Assembly: GCA_030745285.1 (NCBI GenBank)
Contig: JASLOV010000003.1
Coordinates: 1 to 17,867, forward strand
Origin: Dehalococcoidia bacterium
Lineage (GTDB): Bacteria > Chloroflexota > Dehalococcoidia > UBA2979
Direction: 5' to 3'
Length of the DNA: 17,867 nucleotides
Positions 8,731 through 17,302 of the stretch are shown here, piece after piece. Below the pieces are notes generated by a model. The model saw only the letters and a program-made list of their open reading frames with translations, was not told where the DNA came from and made no database searches. The stretch's first letter is position 1. Each line of letters starts with the position of its first letter. The position numbers were made by a program, and so were the translations under genes.

Positions 8731-9941
8731 ATGACTGTAGAAATTCGTGCCGTGCGCGCGGACGAGATGGACGAACTGAACCGCATCGGTGGCTACGCCT
8801 TCGCCAACAACGAGGACCTTCCCGAGGACGAGCAGACGCTCGTGCCGGAATGGACTACCTGTGCGTTCGTGGACGGCCGGCTGACCGCGTCGTCCGCCGC
8901 GTACCCGTTCCGCATGCGCTTCAATGGCGCGACGGCCAGCGCCGCCGGCGTGACGGCCGTCGCCACCTACCCGGAGTTCCGCCGGCAAGGCCTGCTGCGT
9001 CAGATCATGGCGCAGGGACTGCACGAGCAGCGCGAGCGCGAGCAGAGCATCGCCATCCTGTGGGCGAGCATGAGCGCGATCTACCAGCGCTTCGGCTACG
9101 GGCTCGGCAGCACGTTCGTGAACTACGAGCTCGACCCTCCCTACGGGGCGCTGGAAGACGGATCCGCCTCGACCGGCTCGGTCTCGCTGTGCGCGAAGGA
9201 CGAGGCCCGCCCGATCATGGAGCGTCTCTACGTGGAGCACTCGCGCCCTCGCAACCTGATGCTCCACCGCGCACCCCAGATGTGGGACGCGCGGCTGCGC
9301 GATCGCGACAAGCTGAAGACCTACGTCGCCATCTACCGCAACGACGCCGGCGAGCCACGCGGCTACGTCCAGTACACGACGAAGTGGCGCAGCGAGGAGC
9401 GCAACGAGCCCGGGCCGAACCAGGAGCTGCGGGTCGGCGTTTCCGTCGCGCTCGACCTGGAGGCCTACAAGGCGCTCTGGGAGTACACGCGCGGCATGAC
9501 CTCGTCGCCCGCATCACCTGGGAGAACGTGCCCGAGGACGACTCGGCGCCATCGCTGCTGCTGGAGCCACGGGAGTTGCGCCGCCGCACCATGGACGGTA
9601 TCTAGCTGCGCGTCGTGGACGTGGAGCGGGCGCTGCCGCAGCGGCTCTACGGCGACCGCGGCGAGATCACCCTGAACGTCACCGGCGACGATCTCTGCGA
9701 GTGGAACAACGGCTCCTACCTGCTGGAGACCGACGGCGAACGCAGCGAGGTGCCCAGCACCGACCGCGAGGCCGATCTGACGATGCCCCCTCGCACACTC
9801 GCGTCGCTGATCAGCGGTCACAGCTCGGCGACCCATCTGGGCCGTGCCGGGCTGCTGGAGGCGCGCGACGAACAGGCGTTGCGGACCGCAGACCACCTCT
9901 TCGAGACGGCGTACCGGCCCTACTGCCCGGACGGCTTCTAG
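8731..9941 (+). pseudogene. Eis-like GNAT acetyltransferase, disrupted by one frameshift and one in-frame stop
   Basis: The N-terminal GNAT domain is intact, with acetyl-CoA loop TYPEFRRQGLL and Y123 in YQRFGYG, matching the catalytic tyrosine region of Eis. Near 9495 the frame is lost: after EYTRG the sequence continues as HDLVARITWENVPEDD only in the next frame, which one extra C (GGCCATGAC instead of GGCATGAC) would restore. In that frame a TAG at 9603-9605 interrupts DGI-stop-LRVVDVERALPQR. The rest then runs through the sterol-carrier-like C-terminal domain to a final Phe and stop at 9939-9941. Repaired, the product would be 403 residues, about the length of mycobacterial Eis, and like Eis it ends in Phe, whose carboxylate is catalytic there. 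Eis proteins N-acetylate amines, including aminoglycosides. As sequenced the product would stop in the third domain. Either true decay or sequence errors explains this. Confidence 0.85.
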
Positions 9942-10031
9942 CGGCTGCCTGCGCCGGATCGCCAGCCGGGGTGTTAGCATGCCCGAACGCGCGCCGCCAC
10001 TTCGTCGTGCAGTGGCCTGCAGCCGGGCGCG

Positions 10032-10038
10032 AAGGAGG
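10032..10038 (+). promoter_or_regulatory. Ribosome binding site that fixes the aminotransferase start
   Basis: AAGGAGG ends 4 bases before the ATG at 10043. The open frame continues upstream to 9701 but has no such site and overlaps the acetyltransferase gene, so 10043 is the start. A -10-like TAGCAT is at 9975-9980. Confidence 0.8.
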
Positions 10039-10042
10039 CACC

Positions 10043-11431
10043 ATGACCGTCTCAGACGTCAGCAGTTCCCAGCGGGTGGACGACTACCGCGCCCGCGCGT
10101 TGGAACATCTCTGGGTGCATACCGCCCAGTACAACGACCTGGCGAAGGACGACGGCATGCTCGTCGTCGAGTCGGGTGACGGCATCTACGTCACGGACAA
10201 CAAGGGCGACCGCTACATCGACGCCATGGCCGGGCTCTGGGTCGTCGCCGTCGGCCACGGCCGCAGCGAGCTTGCGGACGTCGCGAAGCGACAGATCGAG
10301 TCGCTGGCCTACGCCAACCCCTTCGCCTACGCGACGGAGCCGGCGATCGACCTCGCCTCGAAGCTCGCCTCGCTCACGCCGGAGGCGATCAACAAGATTC
10401 ACTTCGTGAACTCCGGCTCGGAGGCGGTCGAAGCCGCGATCCGCATGGCCAAGCAGTACCATTTCAATCGCGGCGAACGACGGCGCACGAAGGTGATCTC
10501 GCGCATCGGCTCGTACCACGGCACGACGGCGATGGCGATGACGGTCAACGGCTCCAACTACATCAACAAGAAGCCCTTCGAGCCGCTGATGCCGGGCGTG
10601 ATCCACGTCGAGAACATCAACTGCGCGCGCTGCCCGTTCGAGAAGACCTATCCCGAGTGCGAGGTCTTCTGCGCTCGCCACATTGAGGACGAGATCAAGT
10701 TCCAGGACCCGGCGACGATCGCCGCCATCATCGCCGAGCCGATCTCGACCTCGAACGGTAACTGGGCGCCGCAGCAGGAGTACTGGACGACGCTGCGCGA
10801 GATCTGCGACCGCCACGGCGTCCTGATCATCGCCGACGAAGTGATCAACGGCTTCGGCCGCACCGGCAAGTGGTTCGGCATCCAGCACTACCCGGTCCAG
10901 CCCGACATCATGACGGTGGCGAAGGGCATCTCTTCCGGCTACGCCCCGATCGCCGCGGCGATGGCCACGCAGGAAGTCGCCGACGCCTTCGTCGGTGAGC
11001 GTGCCGACTCGTTCGCTGGCGGCATCACGTGGGGTGCGCACCCGGTCTCGTGCGCCGTCGCCCTCGCCAACGTCGAGATCATCGAGCGCGAGCGGCTGGT
11101 GGAGAACTCGGCCCGCGTCGGTGAGCACCTCGCCGCACAGCTGACGGAGCTCCAGAAGCGCCACAAGGTGGTCTCCGACACGCGCGGCATCGGGCTCATG
11201 CACTCGGTCGAGCTGAAGCGCGATCCGGAAGCGGGCGTCGACTTCACGGAGGACGACAAGGTCGGCGAGCTGATGCCGCGGCTGCTGAAGGAGCAGGGCC
11301 TGCTCGCCCGGGCGGGCGCCAGCATCTCCGTCGCCCCGCCGCTGGTGATCAACCGCGAGGAAGTCGACGCCCTCGTCGACGGCATCGACGTCGCCATCGG
11401 CAACCTCGAGCGGGAGCTGGGGATCGGGTAG
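10043..11431 (+). CDS. Class III PLP-dependent aminotransferase
   Basis: This 462-residue fold-type I enzyme belongs to the omega-transaminase/aspartate aminotransferase-family group. Visible are the substrate and PLP region AMAGLWVVAVGHG, the phosphate-binding NSGSEAVEAAIRMA, SYHGTT, the PLP-ring aspartate D265 in IADEVINGFGRTG, and the Schiff-base lysine K294 in VAKGISSGYAP. Length is usual for the family. It should move an amino group from an amine or omega-amino acid to a keto acid such as pyruvate or 2-oxoglutarate; the partner cannot be told. A four-cysteine segment (CARC, then PEC and VFC, about residues 194-213) is noted separately. The start is set by a strong AAGGAGG. It stands as a single gene, converging on an ABC transporter operon. 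Confidence 0.92.
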   Translation: MTVSDVSSSQRVDDYRARALEHLWVHTAQYNDLAKDDGMLVVESGDGIYVTDNKGDRYIDAMAGLWVVAVGHGRSELADVAKRQIESLAYANPFAYATEPAIDLASKLASLTPEAINKIHFVNSGSEAVEAAIRMAKQYHFNRGERRRTKVISRIGSYHGTTAMAMTVNGSNYINKKPFEPLMPGVIHVENINCARCPFEKTYPECEVFCARHIEDEIKFQDPATIAAIIAEPISTSNGNWAPQQEYWTTLREICDRHGVLIIADEVINGFGRTGKWFGIQHYPVQPDIMTVAKGISSGYAPIAAAMATQEVADAFVGERADSFAGGITWGAHPVSCAVALANVEIIERERLVENSARVGEHLAAQLTELQKRHKVVSDTRGIGLMHSVELKRDPEAGVDFTEDDKVGELMPRLLKEQGLLARAGASISVAPPLVINREEVDALVDGIDVAIGNLERELGIG

Positions 11432-11448
11432 GGGGGCGCCCGCTACCC
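11426..11448. terminator. Inverted repeat joining the stop codons of two convergent genes
   Basis: GGGTAG (11426-11431) pairs with CTACCC (11443-11448), and an inner GGGC/GCCC extends the stem with a small internal loop. The arms contain the stop codon of the aminotransferase on one strand and of the ABC permease on the other. No T-tract is present. It may be a bidirectional 3'-end hairpin. Confidence 0.45.
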
Positions 11449-12696
11449 CCGCGCCATCCGCCACGCCTCGCGCAGGCGCATGCGCGGGCCGTTCTGGAGC
11501 TGGCCGCCGGCGTAGATGCGGCCGCCGAGCCGCAGCAGCGAGTAGATCGCCAGCAGCATGAGCGCCGCCGCCGGCACGACCTCCCACGCCGCGAGGTGGC
11601 CGAGCGCGGCCCTCGTCGGCATCAGCATCGGCGCCAGTGGCGGCAGGTACAAGGCGGCTTGCACCCAGGCGCGGTCGCCGAGGCCCACGACGGAGATCGC
11701 GGTCGCCATCGCATAGGCGACCATCAGCACGAGGATCACCGGCAGCGAGCCGTACTGCGCGTCTTCCTGCCGGCCCACCGTCGCGCCGGTAACCGCGAAG
11801 CCGGTCGCATAGAGCGCGAATCCGAGTACGAACCAGAGTACGACCGACCCGGCGATTGCGAATGCGCTGTCGGGCACCTCGAAACCCGAGGTGAACGGCA
11901 TCTCCAGCGCGACGAGCAGGCCGACGAGCGAGAGCTGGAGCAGGCCGACCATGCCGACGCCGAGCACCTTGCCGGCGATCAGTGAGGACGCCGGGACGGT
12001 CGCCAGCAGCACCTCGACGACGCGGCTCGTCTTCTCCTCGATTACTCCCAGCAGCACCCACTGGCCGTGGGTGGTGATTGAAATCATCAGCAGCCAGCCC
12101 CCGGCGAACGCCATCCAGCGGCGGCCGTCTTCGCGGGTGCTCTCGTCGTCTTCGCCCTCGTCCAATTCCACGATCGGGCAGCCCTCCCGGGTGGAGAGCG
12201 TCAGCACCTGCTCATCCAGCAGACCGCGAGCCTGTTCGAGCGTGATGCCGAGGGCGTTCAGCTCATCCGGCAGCCGCGAGGAGTAGACGGCGCGGTTCAC
12301 CACCAGCGAGAGCTGCTCGAACACGTCGTCCTCGAACACGAGCTCTCGCGAGTCGACGAGCAAGGCGTCGACCTCGCCGTCGCGCAGCGCGCGGTCGGCG
12401 GCGGCGCGGTCCTCGAAGAGGTGCGGCCGAACATCGATCTGGCCCTCGGACTCTCGCGCGGCGAGGCTCAGCACCTGCTCCAGGCGGCGCTCCGTGACGC
12501 CGACCACGCCGAGGTCGTAGTCCAGCACGCCAGCGGTCGGTGCGAGGGCGGGCACGGCGACGATGGTGCCGACGAAGAGCATGACGATCACCATGGAGAC
12601 GACGAAGCCCTTGCTGCGGGCGCGCTGCACGAAGTCGCGCCGGGCGATCATCCAGACATCGCGCCGCGCCTCTCCCAGCTCTGCTCGTGCGCTCAC
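11443..12696 (-). CDS. ABC-2 type export permease (NatB/YhaP-like)
   Basis: This 417-residue membrane protein has the NatB-type layout. A cytoplasmic amphipathic start (MIARRDFVQRARSKGF) is followed by TM1 (about 33-52), a large external domain (about 55-190) and then a C-terminal block of five to six helices from about residue 193. The cytoplasmic coupling segment GVIEEKTSRVVEVLLATVP lies between the first two helices of that block and is diagnostic of the ABC-2 family. Relatives export sodium, antibiotics or lipids; the substrate here is unknown. The GTG start at 12696 overlaps the ATPase stop by four bases (GTGA), so the two should be translated together and form one transporter. Confidence 0.88.
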   Translation of the reverse strand: MSARAELGEARRDVWMIARRDFVQRARSKGFVVSMVIVMLFVGTIVAVPALAPTAGVLDYDLGVVGVTERRLEQVLSLAARESEGQIDVRPHLFEDRAAADRALRDGEVDALLVDSRELVFEDDVFEQLSLVVNRAVYSSRLPDELNALGITLEQARGLLDEQVLTLSTREGCPIVELDEGEDDESTREDGRRWMAFAGGWLLMISITTHGQWVLLGVIEEKTSRVVEVLLATVPASSLIAGKVLGVGMVGLLQLSLVGLLVALEMPFTSGFEVPDSAFAIAGSVVLWFVLGFALYATGFAVTGATVGRQEDAQYGSLPVILVLMVAYAMATAISVVGLGDRAWVQAALYLPPLAPMLMPTRAALGHLAAWEVVPAAALMLLAIYSLLRLGGRIYAGGQLQNGPRMRLREAWRMARG

Positions 12697-13594
12697 GACA
12701 CCGCCTCCATGAACAGCTCGGAGAGCCGTGGCGGCTCGAAACTGAAGTGACTGACCGTGCCCGCGCGGCGCGCCAGCGCCAGCAGCGCCTCGATGTCGAC
12801 GTCGCGGTCGACGGTGAGGCGCACGCGGTTGCCGCGGCGCTCGACGACTTCGAATGCTTCGCCTTCGGGCAGCCAGGGGCCGGTCGGGTCCTGCACCTCG
12901 ATCTCGACGTGGCGTTGGCGCGCGCCGGCTTTCAGTGCGGAGACCGCGCCTTCCAGCACGCTGGCGCCGCGGTGGATGATCACGACGTCCTTGCAGAGGC
13001 CTTCGACGAGGTCGAGGTGATGGCTGGAGAACACGACGGCGGTGCCGCCGCCGCCTGCTCCGTCACCACCTCGCCCAGCGTCTGGACGGCGAGCGGGTCG
13101 AGGCCCGTGAACGGCTCGTCGAGCACCAGCAGCTCGGGCTCGTGCAGCAGCGCGTTGACCAGCTGGACCCGTTGCTGGTTGCCGTGGGAGAGATCCTCCA
13201 GCCGCGATTGGGCACGGTCGCCGAGCCCCAGCCGGTCGAGCCAGCGGGCGGCCGAGGAGCGCGCCGCGTGGCGGTCGAGGCCGTGCAGGCCGCCGAAGTA
13301 TGTGAGCTGGTCCAGCACCTGCATGCGCGGGTAGAGCCCGCGCTGCTCCGGCATGTAGCCGAAGCGGCGCTTCTGGGCACGTTCGATGGCGCGGCCGCGC
13401 CATCGAACAGAGCCCGCATCAGGCCGCGTCAGCCCGAAGATACAGCGCATCGCCGTCGTCTTGCCGGCGCCGTTCGGTCCGAGGAAGCCGAGCATGCGGC
13501 CCTGCGGGACCGCGAACGAGCAACCGTCGAGCGCCAGGGTCTCGTCGTACCGCTTATGCAGGCCGTTCAGCTCGAGCGTGATAGGCCCCTCCAC
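12693..13594 (-). pseudogene. ABC transporter ATPase with an apparent -1 frameshift
   Basis: The ATPase partner of the permease is split over two frames. The upstream part has Walker A GPNGAGKTT, Q-loop YMPEQRGLYP, signature LSHGNQQRV and Walker B with D-loop LLVLDEPFTGLDP. After EVVTEQAAAA it runs out of frame. The missing part continues in the next frame as GTAVVFSSHHLDLVEG, with the switch histidine, then the C-terminal regulatory domain of NatA-type ATPases. The junction is in a GCC-repeat stretch (13044-13055), where one absent base accounts for the shift. Repaired length is about 300 residues, normal for the family. The start is probably GTG at 13594 (VEGPITLELNGLHKRY); the frame is open further upstream to 13687. 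As sequenced it lacks the H-loop and would not work. A sequence error in a GC-rich repeat is the simpler reading, given that the permease looks intact. Confidence 0.85.
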
Positions 13595-13682
13595 CGCACA
13601 GGTTAGCGGAGCGATCGTCGCCTCGCCCCCTGCCGGGACCCGCCCGGGCCTTTCGTAAGCCCGCTGTAGACGGTCGCAGGCA

Positions 13683-13720
13683 TACAATGGCGCGGCTCAC
13701 GACCGGCTCCTGAAGGGGGA
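13683..13720 (+). promoter_or_regulatory. Candidate -10 box and ribosome binding site of the crotonase-family gene
   Basis: TACAAT (13683-13688) resembles a -10 box; no clear -35 is seen. GAAGGGGGA (13712-13720) lies 6 bases before the TTG at 13727 and supports that rare start. An ATG at 13722 is out of frame. Confidence 0.45.
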
Positions 13721-13726
13721 AATGAC

Positions 13727-14545
13727 TTGGCCTACGAATTCGCGAAGTACGAGAAGCGTGACCGCATCGCACACATCACGATCAACCGTCCGGAGGTGCT
13801 GAACGCGCTCCACCCGGACGCCAGCGCGGAACTCTCCGGGATCTGGGACGACTTCGCAGAAGACGATGACGTCTGGGTCGCGATCCTCACCGGCGAAGGC
13901 CGCGCCTTCTCCGCCGGCAACGACCTGAAGGCGACCGCCGCTCGCGACCGCGGCGAGGGCTCCGGCCCGGCGACGTCCGGTGGCGCCTCAGTGAAGGGCT
14001 TCGGCGGCATCACTAGCCGCTTCGACCTCTTCAAGCCGACCATCGCCGCCGTTAACGGCTGGGCGATGGGCGGCGGCTTCGAGATGGCGCTGGCGTGCGA
14101 CATCATCGTCGCCGCAGACACCGCGTCGATGGGCCTGCCGGAGCCGCGCGTCGGCCTGATCGCCGGTGCCGGCGGCGTGCACCGCCTGCCCCGCCACATC
14201 CCGCTGAAGCGCGCGATGGGGATGATGCTGACCGCGAAGCCGGTCGACGCGCAGGAGGCGTTGAGCCTCGGCCTCGTCAACGAGGTCGTCCCACTCGACC
14301 AGCTGATGGCGACGGCGGAGCGCTGGGCGAACGAGATCCTGGAAGCGGCGCCGCTGGCCGTCCGCGGCTCCAAGGAAGCGGCGATGACCGGCATGAACTA
14401 TGGCGAGCCGCTGGGTGAGCTGATCCGCACCCAGTACGACAACGTGCGCCAGCACATGCAGTCGAAGGACCGCGTCGAGGGCCCGGCCGCTTTCGCCGAG
14501 AAGCGCCCGCCGGCATGGACCGCCGAGCCGATCGAGAAGAGCTAG
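13727..14545 (+). CDS. Enoyl-CoA hydratase/isomerase (crotonase) family protein
   Basis: This 272-residue protein has the crotonase fold. The substrate CoA and oxyanion-hole region SAGNDLKA and AVNGWAMGGGFEMALACD are clear. Both glutamates used by enoyl-CoA hydratase are kept: E119 (GGGFE, like Glu144 of rat mitochondrial hydratase) and E139 (GLPEPRVGL, like Glu164). So water addition to a 2-enoyl-CoA, or a related reaction, is plausible. The family is broad, and the short Gly-rich insert after DLKATAARDRGEG gives no substrate clue. The start is TTG with a strong ribosome binding site; upstream there is no other credible start. It is a single gene divergent from the ABC exporter operon, with no other beta-oxidation genes close by. 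Confidence 0.9.
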   Translation: MAYEFAKYEKRDRIAHITINRPEVLNALHPDASAELSGIWDDFAEDDDVWVAILTGEGRAFSAGNDLKATAARDRGEGSGPATSGGASVKGFGGITSRFDLFKPTIAAVNGWAMGGGFEMALACDIIVAADTASMGLPEPRVGLIAGAGGVHRLPRHIPLKRAMGMMLTAKPVDAQEALSLGLVNEVVPLDQLMATAERWANEILEAAPLAVRGSKEAAMTGMNYGEPLGELIRTQYDNVRQHMQSKDRVEGPAAFAEKRPPAWTAEPIEKS

Positions 14546-14577
14546 CGCCTCCAGCGTCCGGCTTCTAGATCTCGCGG

Positions 14578-15621
14578 CTAGACCTCGGACAGATCGACGG
14601 CGCGGCCCTCTGACCACGAGCGGTACACCGCCTCGGTGAACTGCATGTAGAGTAGGCCGTCCTCGAAGTTGGTGAGGTTGACCGTCGCGCCGTCGCGGAT
14701 GGAGTCGATGAAGTCCTGCTCCACCTGCCACTCGTGGGCGGTGCCGGGGTCGGGATCGAGTGGCTCGAAGTCGTCACCGTGGCGGGCGAAGCGCATCGAG
14801 TCGCCCATGCGCCAGTGCAGGGTGGCTTCAGAGCCGAACAGTGAGATGCCATTGCCGGCCGGGTCCGCCCCGCCGGCGACGGCGCTGACGCGGTAGGTGG
14901 CGCGAGCGCCGCTGGCCATCCGCGCCATCACGCCGATGCTGTCGGGCACGTCGATCGAGTGGGTCTCGCCGGTCTCGCCGTCGACGCGGCTGGTGACGAA
15001 GGTCGTGGCGTCGGCGGTGACGCGCTCGGTCGGGCCGGTCCAGCGGTGGACGACTTCCGAGAGGATGCCGAGCATCATCGTGTTCGTGCCGGAGTAGTCG
15101 CGCCGCTCGCGCCAGTGCAGCGGGGCGTCGGCCAGCGCCCCGGCGTTCAGCATCGTGACATGGATCTCGCGCAGTTCGCCCAGCGCGCCTTCGCCCAGCA
15201 GGCGCTGGACGGTGGCGTATGACTTGAAGTCGAAGGGGGCGGGCACCAGTTGCGCGACCAGCTCCGGCCGCGCCTGTGAGGCTTCCAGCATCAGCCGCGC
15301 CTCGCTCGCGTCCATCGCCATGCGCGCCTCGCAGAGCACATGCTTGCCGGCCTCCAGTGCCCGCATCGTGAACTGGCGGTGCATGTACGGCCAGGTGCCG
15401 ATCGAAATCGCATCGATGCTGTCGTCGCTGAGCAACTCCTGCGGGACGGTGGTGACGTGGTCGAGGCCGAAGGCATCGGCGACGCTGTTCCCACTCTCCC
15501 GGGAGCGGTTGCAGACGGCGACGACCTCCACGCCGTCAATCGCCTGAAAGCCGGGGATGTGGCGGAGCCGCGTGTTCGCGCCCGCGCCGATCAGACCAAT
15601 GCGAATGGTGCCATCTGCCAT
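14578..15621 (-). CDS. Gfo/Idh/MocA-family protein lacking the usual catalytic residues
   Basis: This 347-residue protein has an N-terminal Rossmann domain with GLIGAGANTR (residues 9-18), which should bind NAD(P), and a C-terminal alpha/beta domain. The family normally carries an EKP motif whose lysine takes part in hydride transfer; here the site reads CEARMAM (97-103), so Lys and Pro are replaced by Ala and Arg. The usual DxGxH segment of the second domain is also changed (around NTMMLGILSEVVHRW). It may catalyse a different reaction or use other residues. The AGGAGG ribosome binding site (15633-15628) overlaps the stop codon of the upstream thiamine-enzyme gene, 6 bases from the ATG, so the two are a coupled operon and probably act in one pathway. 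Confidence 0.85.
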   Translation of the reverse strand: MADGTIRIGLIGAGANTRLRHIPGFQAIDGVEVVAVCNRSRESGNSVADAFGLDHVTTVPQELLSDDSIDAISIGTWPYMHRQFTMRALEAGKHVLCEARMAMDASEARLMLEASQARPELVAQLVPAPFDFKSYATVQRLLGEGALGELREIHVTMLNAGALADAPLHWRERRDYSGTNTMMLGILSEVVHRWTGPTERVTADATTFVTSRVDGETGETHSIDVPDSIGVMARMASGARATYRVSAVAGGADPAGNGISLFGSEATLHWRMGDSMRFARHGDDFEPLDPDPGTAHEWQVEQDFIDSIRDGATVNLTNFEDGLLYMQFTEAVYRSWSEGRAVDLSEV

Positions 15622-15631
15622 CGCCAGCCTC

Positions 15632-17281
15632 CTACAGCTCCAGCACGGGACGCGGCGGCAGGGCCTGCATCGGGAAGACGGACGGCAGGTCTCGTGCGGC
15701 CGGCATCGGCACCTCGATCAGCAGCGGGCTGCTTCCGGCGACGCCGCCGCGCACCGCCGCCCGCAGCTCGTCAGGGTTCGTGGCGCGCGTCGCGGCGACG
15801 CCGAAGGACTCTGCCATCTGCACCCAGTCCGGGTTCCGCAGGTCGCTGCCGATCGGCCGCTCGCCCATGCGGATTTGCTGGATGCGACGGACGTTACCGT
15901 ACGCACCGTCGTCGAAGACGACGGTGACGAGCGGGATGTTGAACTTCGCCATCGTCGACAGCTCCTGCACGTTGTACATGAAGCCGCCATCGCCGTTGAT
16001 CGAGACGACGCGACGGTGCGGGTTGCCCACCTGCGCGCCGAGCGCCGTCGCGAAGCCGTAGCCGAGCGTGCCCTGGTACCCGGAGTTCACGTAGGTGCGG
16101 GGCTCGTAGATCGGGAACCCGGTGCGCGACCAGTAGCCGACCTGCGTACTTTCGTTGATCAGGATGCCATCGTCCGGCAGCTCGTCGCGGATGGCGTGGG
16201 CGTAGCCGTGCTGCACGGACATCTGCTCCAGCCGCTCGTTCCGCTGCTGCGTCATCGCGGCCAGCTCCGCCTCGCGCGAGTCGCGCGAGCGGTTGTGGCG
16301 GGGCACCCGCTCCACCAGTTCGCGCAGTGCGTGCTTCGCATCGCCGACGATGCCGAGGTCCGGCGTGCGGTTGCGGCCCACTTCGTCCGCGTCGACATCG
16401 ATGTGGATGAAGGCCTGGCCGTCCGGCACCTCCATTTGCGCCGCCTGCGGGCCGAGGTAGTAGCGCGTGCCGATCGCCAGTACGGCGTCGGCGGCGGGGA
16501 TCAGCTCGCGCACGGCCTGCTGCGGCTGTGCGCGGTAGTTGCGGTCCGAGAGCCCGCCGCGGCCGTTGTCCGTCATCATGACCGGCGCTTCCAGCATCTC
16601 CGCCAGCTCTCGCAGCTCATCCCACGCGCCGGACGACAACACGCCGCCGCCGGAGACGATCAGCGGCCGCTCCGCCCTGCCCAGCAGCTCCGCGGCGCGT
16701 TCGAGCTCGTCCGTGTCGGCCTCGTCGCGCGAGAAGTCCTCCGGCTCCGGCAGGGTGACGTCGCCGACGCGTTCCAGCACATCCGGCGGCACCTCGATCT
16801 CGACCGGTCGTGGCCGGCCGGTGCGCAGTTCGCGCGCCGCGCGGTGGACCATCAGCGGCACTTCCTCCGGCGTCATCGCCCGCTCGACGTGCTTGCAGAC
16901 GGAGCTGATGGTGCCCAGCTGATCGTTAATCTCGTGCAGCACGCCACGGTTGGCGTCGATCATGTCGGACTGCACCTGCCCGGCGACGAGCAGCACGGGC
17001 GAGGAGCAGGCGTAGGCGGTCGAGATCCCCGCCGCGGCGTTGAGCACGCCCGGCCCGGGGACGACGAGGCAGGTGCCGATCTCGCCCGTCGTGCGCGCGA
17101 AGCCGTCCGCCATGTAAGCGGTCGCCTGCTCGTGGCGGGTGTGGATGAAGTCAATCGACTCGCGCTCTTCCCAGAGAGCGTCCATGGCGAAGTCGAGCTG
17201 GATGCCGGGGAGCCCGAAGATCGTGCTGATGCCTTCGATCTTCAGCGACTGCACCAGCGCCTGGCCGCCCGTCATCTCCAT
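15632..17281 (-). CDS. Thiamine diphosphate-dependent enzyme (acetolactate synthase large-subunit-like)
   Basis: This 549-residue enzyme has the three-domain layout of the POX/ALS/benzoylformate decarboxylase superfamily. The N-terminal pyrimidine-binding domain carries the cofactor-activating glutamate E51 (HTRHEQATAY). A central domain (about 190-330) follows. The C-terminal domain has G430-D431-G432 with a downstream Asn (FDDGAYGN), the magnesium and diphosphate motif. It should act on a 2-keto acid or acyl donor by decarboxylation or ligation. Biosynthetic acetolactate synthase is less likely because no regulatory subunit, ilvC or leu genes adjoin; the partner is a Gfo/Idh/MocA protein. 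The start is ATG at 17281, preceded by GGGAAGGGGA (17297-17288) with 6-base spacing. The frame is open upstream to 17410, but that leader is Arg/Ala/Thr-rich and overlaps the promoter region. Confidence 0.88.
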   Translation of the reverse strand: MEMTGGQALVQSLKIEGISTIFGLPGIQLDFAMDALWEERESIDFIHTRHEQATAYMADGFARTTGEIGTCLVVPGPGVLNAAAGISTAYACSSPVLLVAGQVQSDMIDANRGVLHEINDQLGTISSVCKHVERAMTPEEVPLMVHRAARELRTGRPRPVEIEVPPDVLERVGDVTLPEPEDFSRDEADTDELERAAELLGRAERPLIVSGGGVLSSGAWDELRELAEMLEAPVMMTDNGRGGLSDRNYRAQPQQAVRELIPAADAVLAIGTRYYLGPQAAQMEVPDGQAFIHIDVDADEVGRNRTPDLGIVGDAKHALRELVERVPRHNRSRDSREAELAAMTQQRNERLEQMSVQHGYAHAIRDELPDDGILINESTQVGYWSRTGFPIYEPRTYVNSGYQGTLGYGFATALGAQVGNPHRRVVSINGDGGFMYNVQELSTMAKFNIPLVTVVFDDGAYGNVRRIQQIRMGERPIGSDLRNPDWVQMAESFGVAATRATNPDELRAAVRGGVAGSSPLLIEVPMPAARDLPSVFPMQALPPRPVLEL

Positions 17282-17302
17282 CGTCGGTCCCCTTCCCGCA
17301 CT

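Noticed and set aside
9701..10042. Upstream extension of the aminotransferase reading frame
   Set aside because: The strong AAGGAGG before 10043 and the overlap with the acetyltransferase coding sequence show that the extension is not translated.
10052..12061. A 669-codon open frame on the minus strand over the aminotransferase and part of the permease gene
   Set aside because: It is antisense to a well-supported enzyme, its composition is Arg/Asp/Val-rich as expected from reversed GC-rich codons, and no family features are visible.
13041..13058. Programmed -1 ribosomal frameshift in the ABC ATPase
   Set aside because: There is no slippery heptamer or clear downstream structure, and ATPases of this family are not known to use one. 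A missing base in a GCC tract is simpler.
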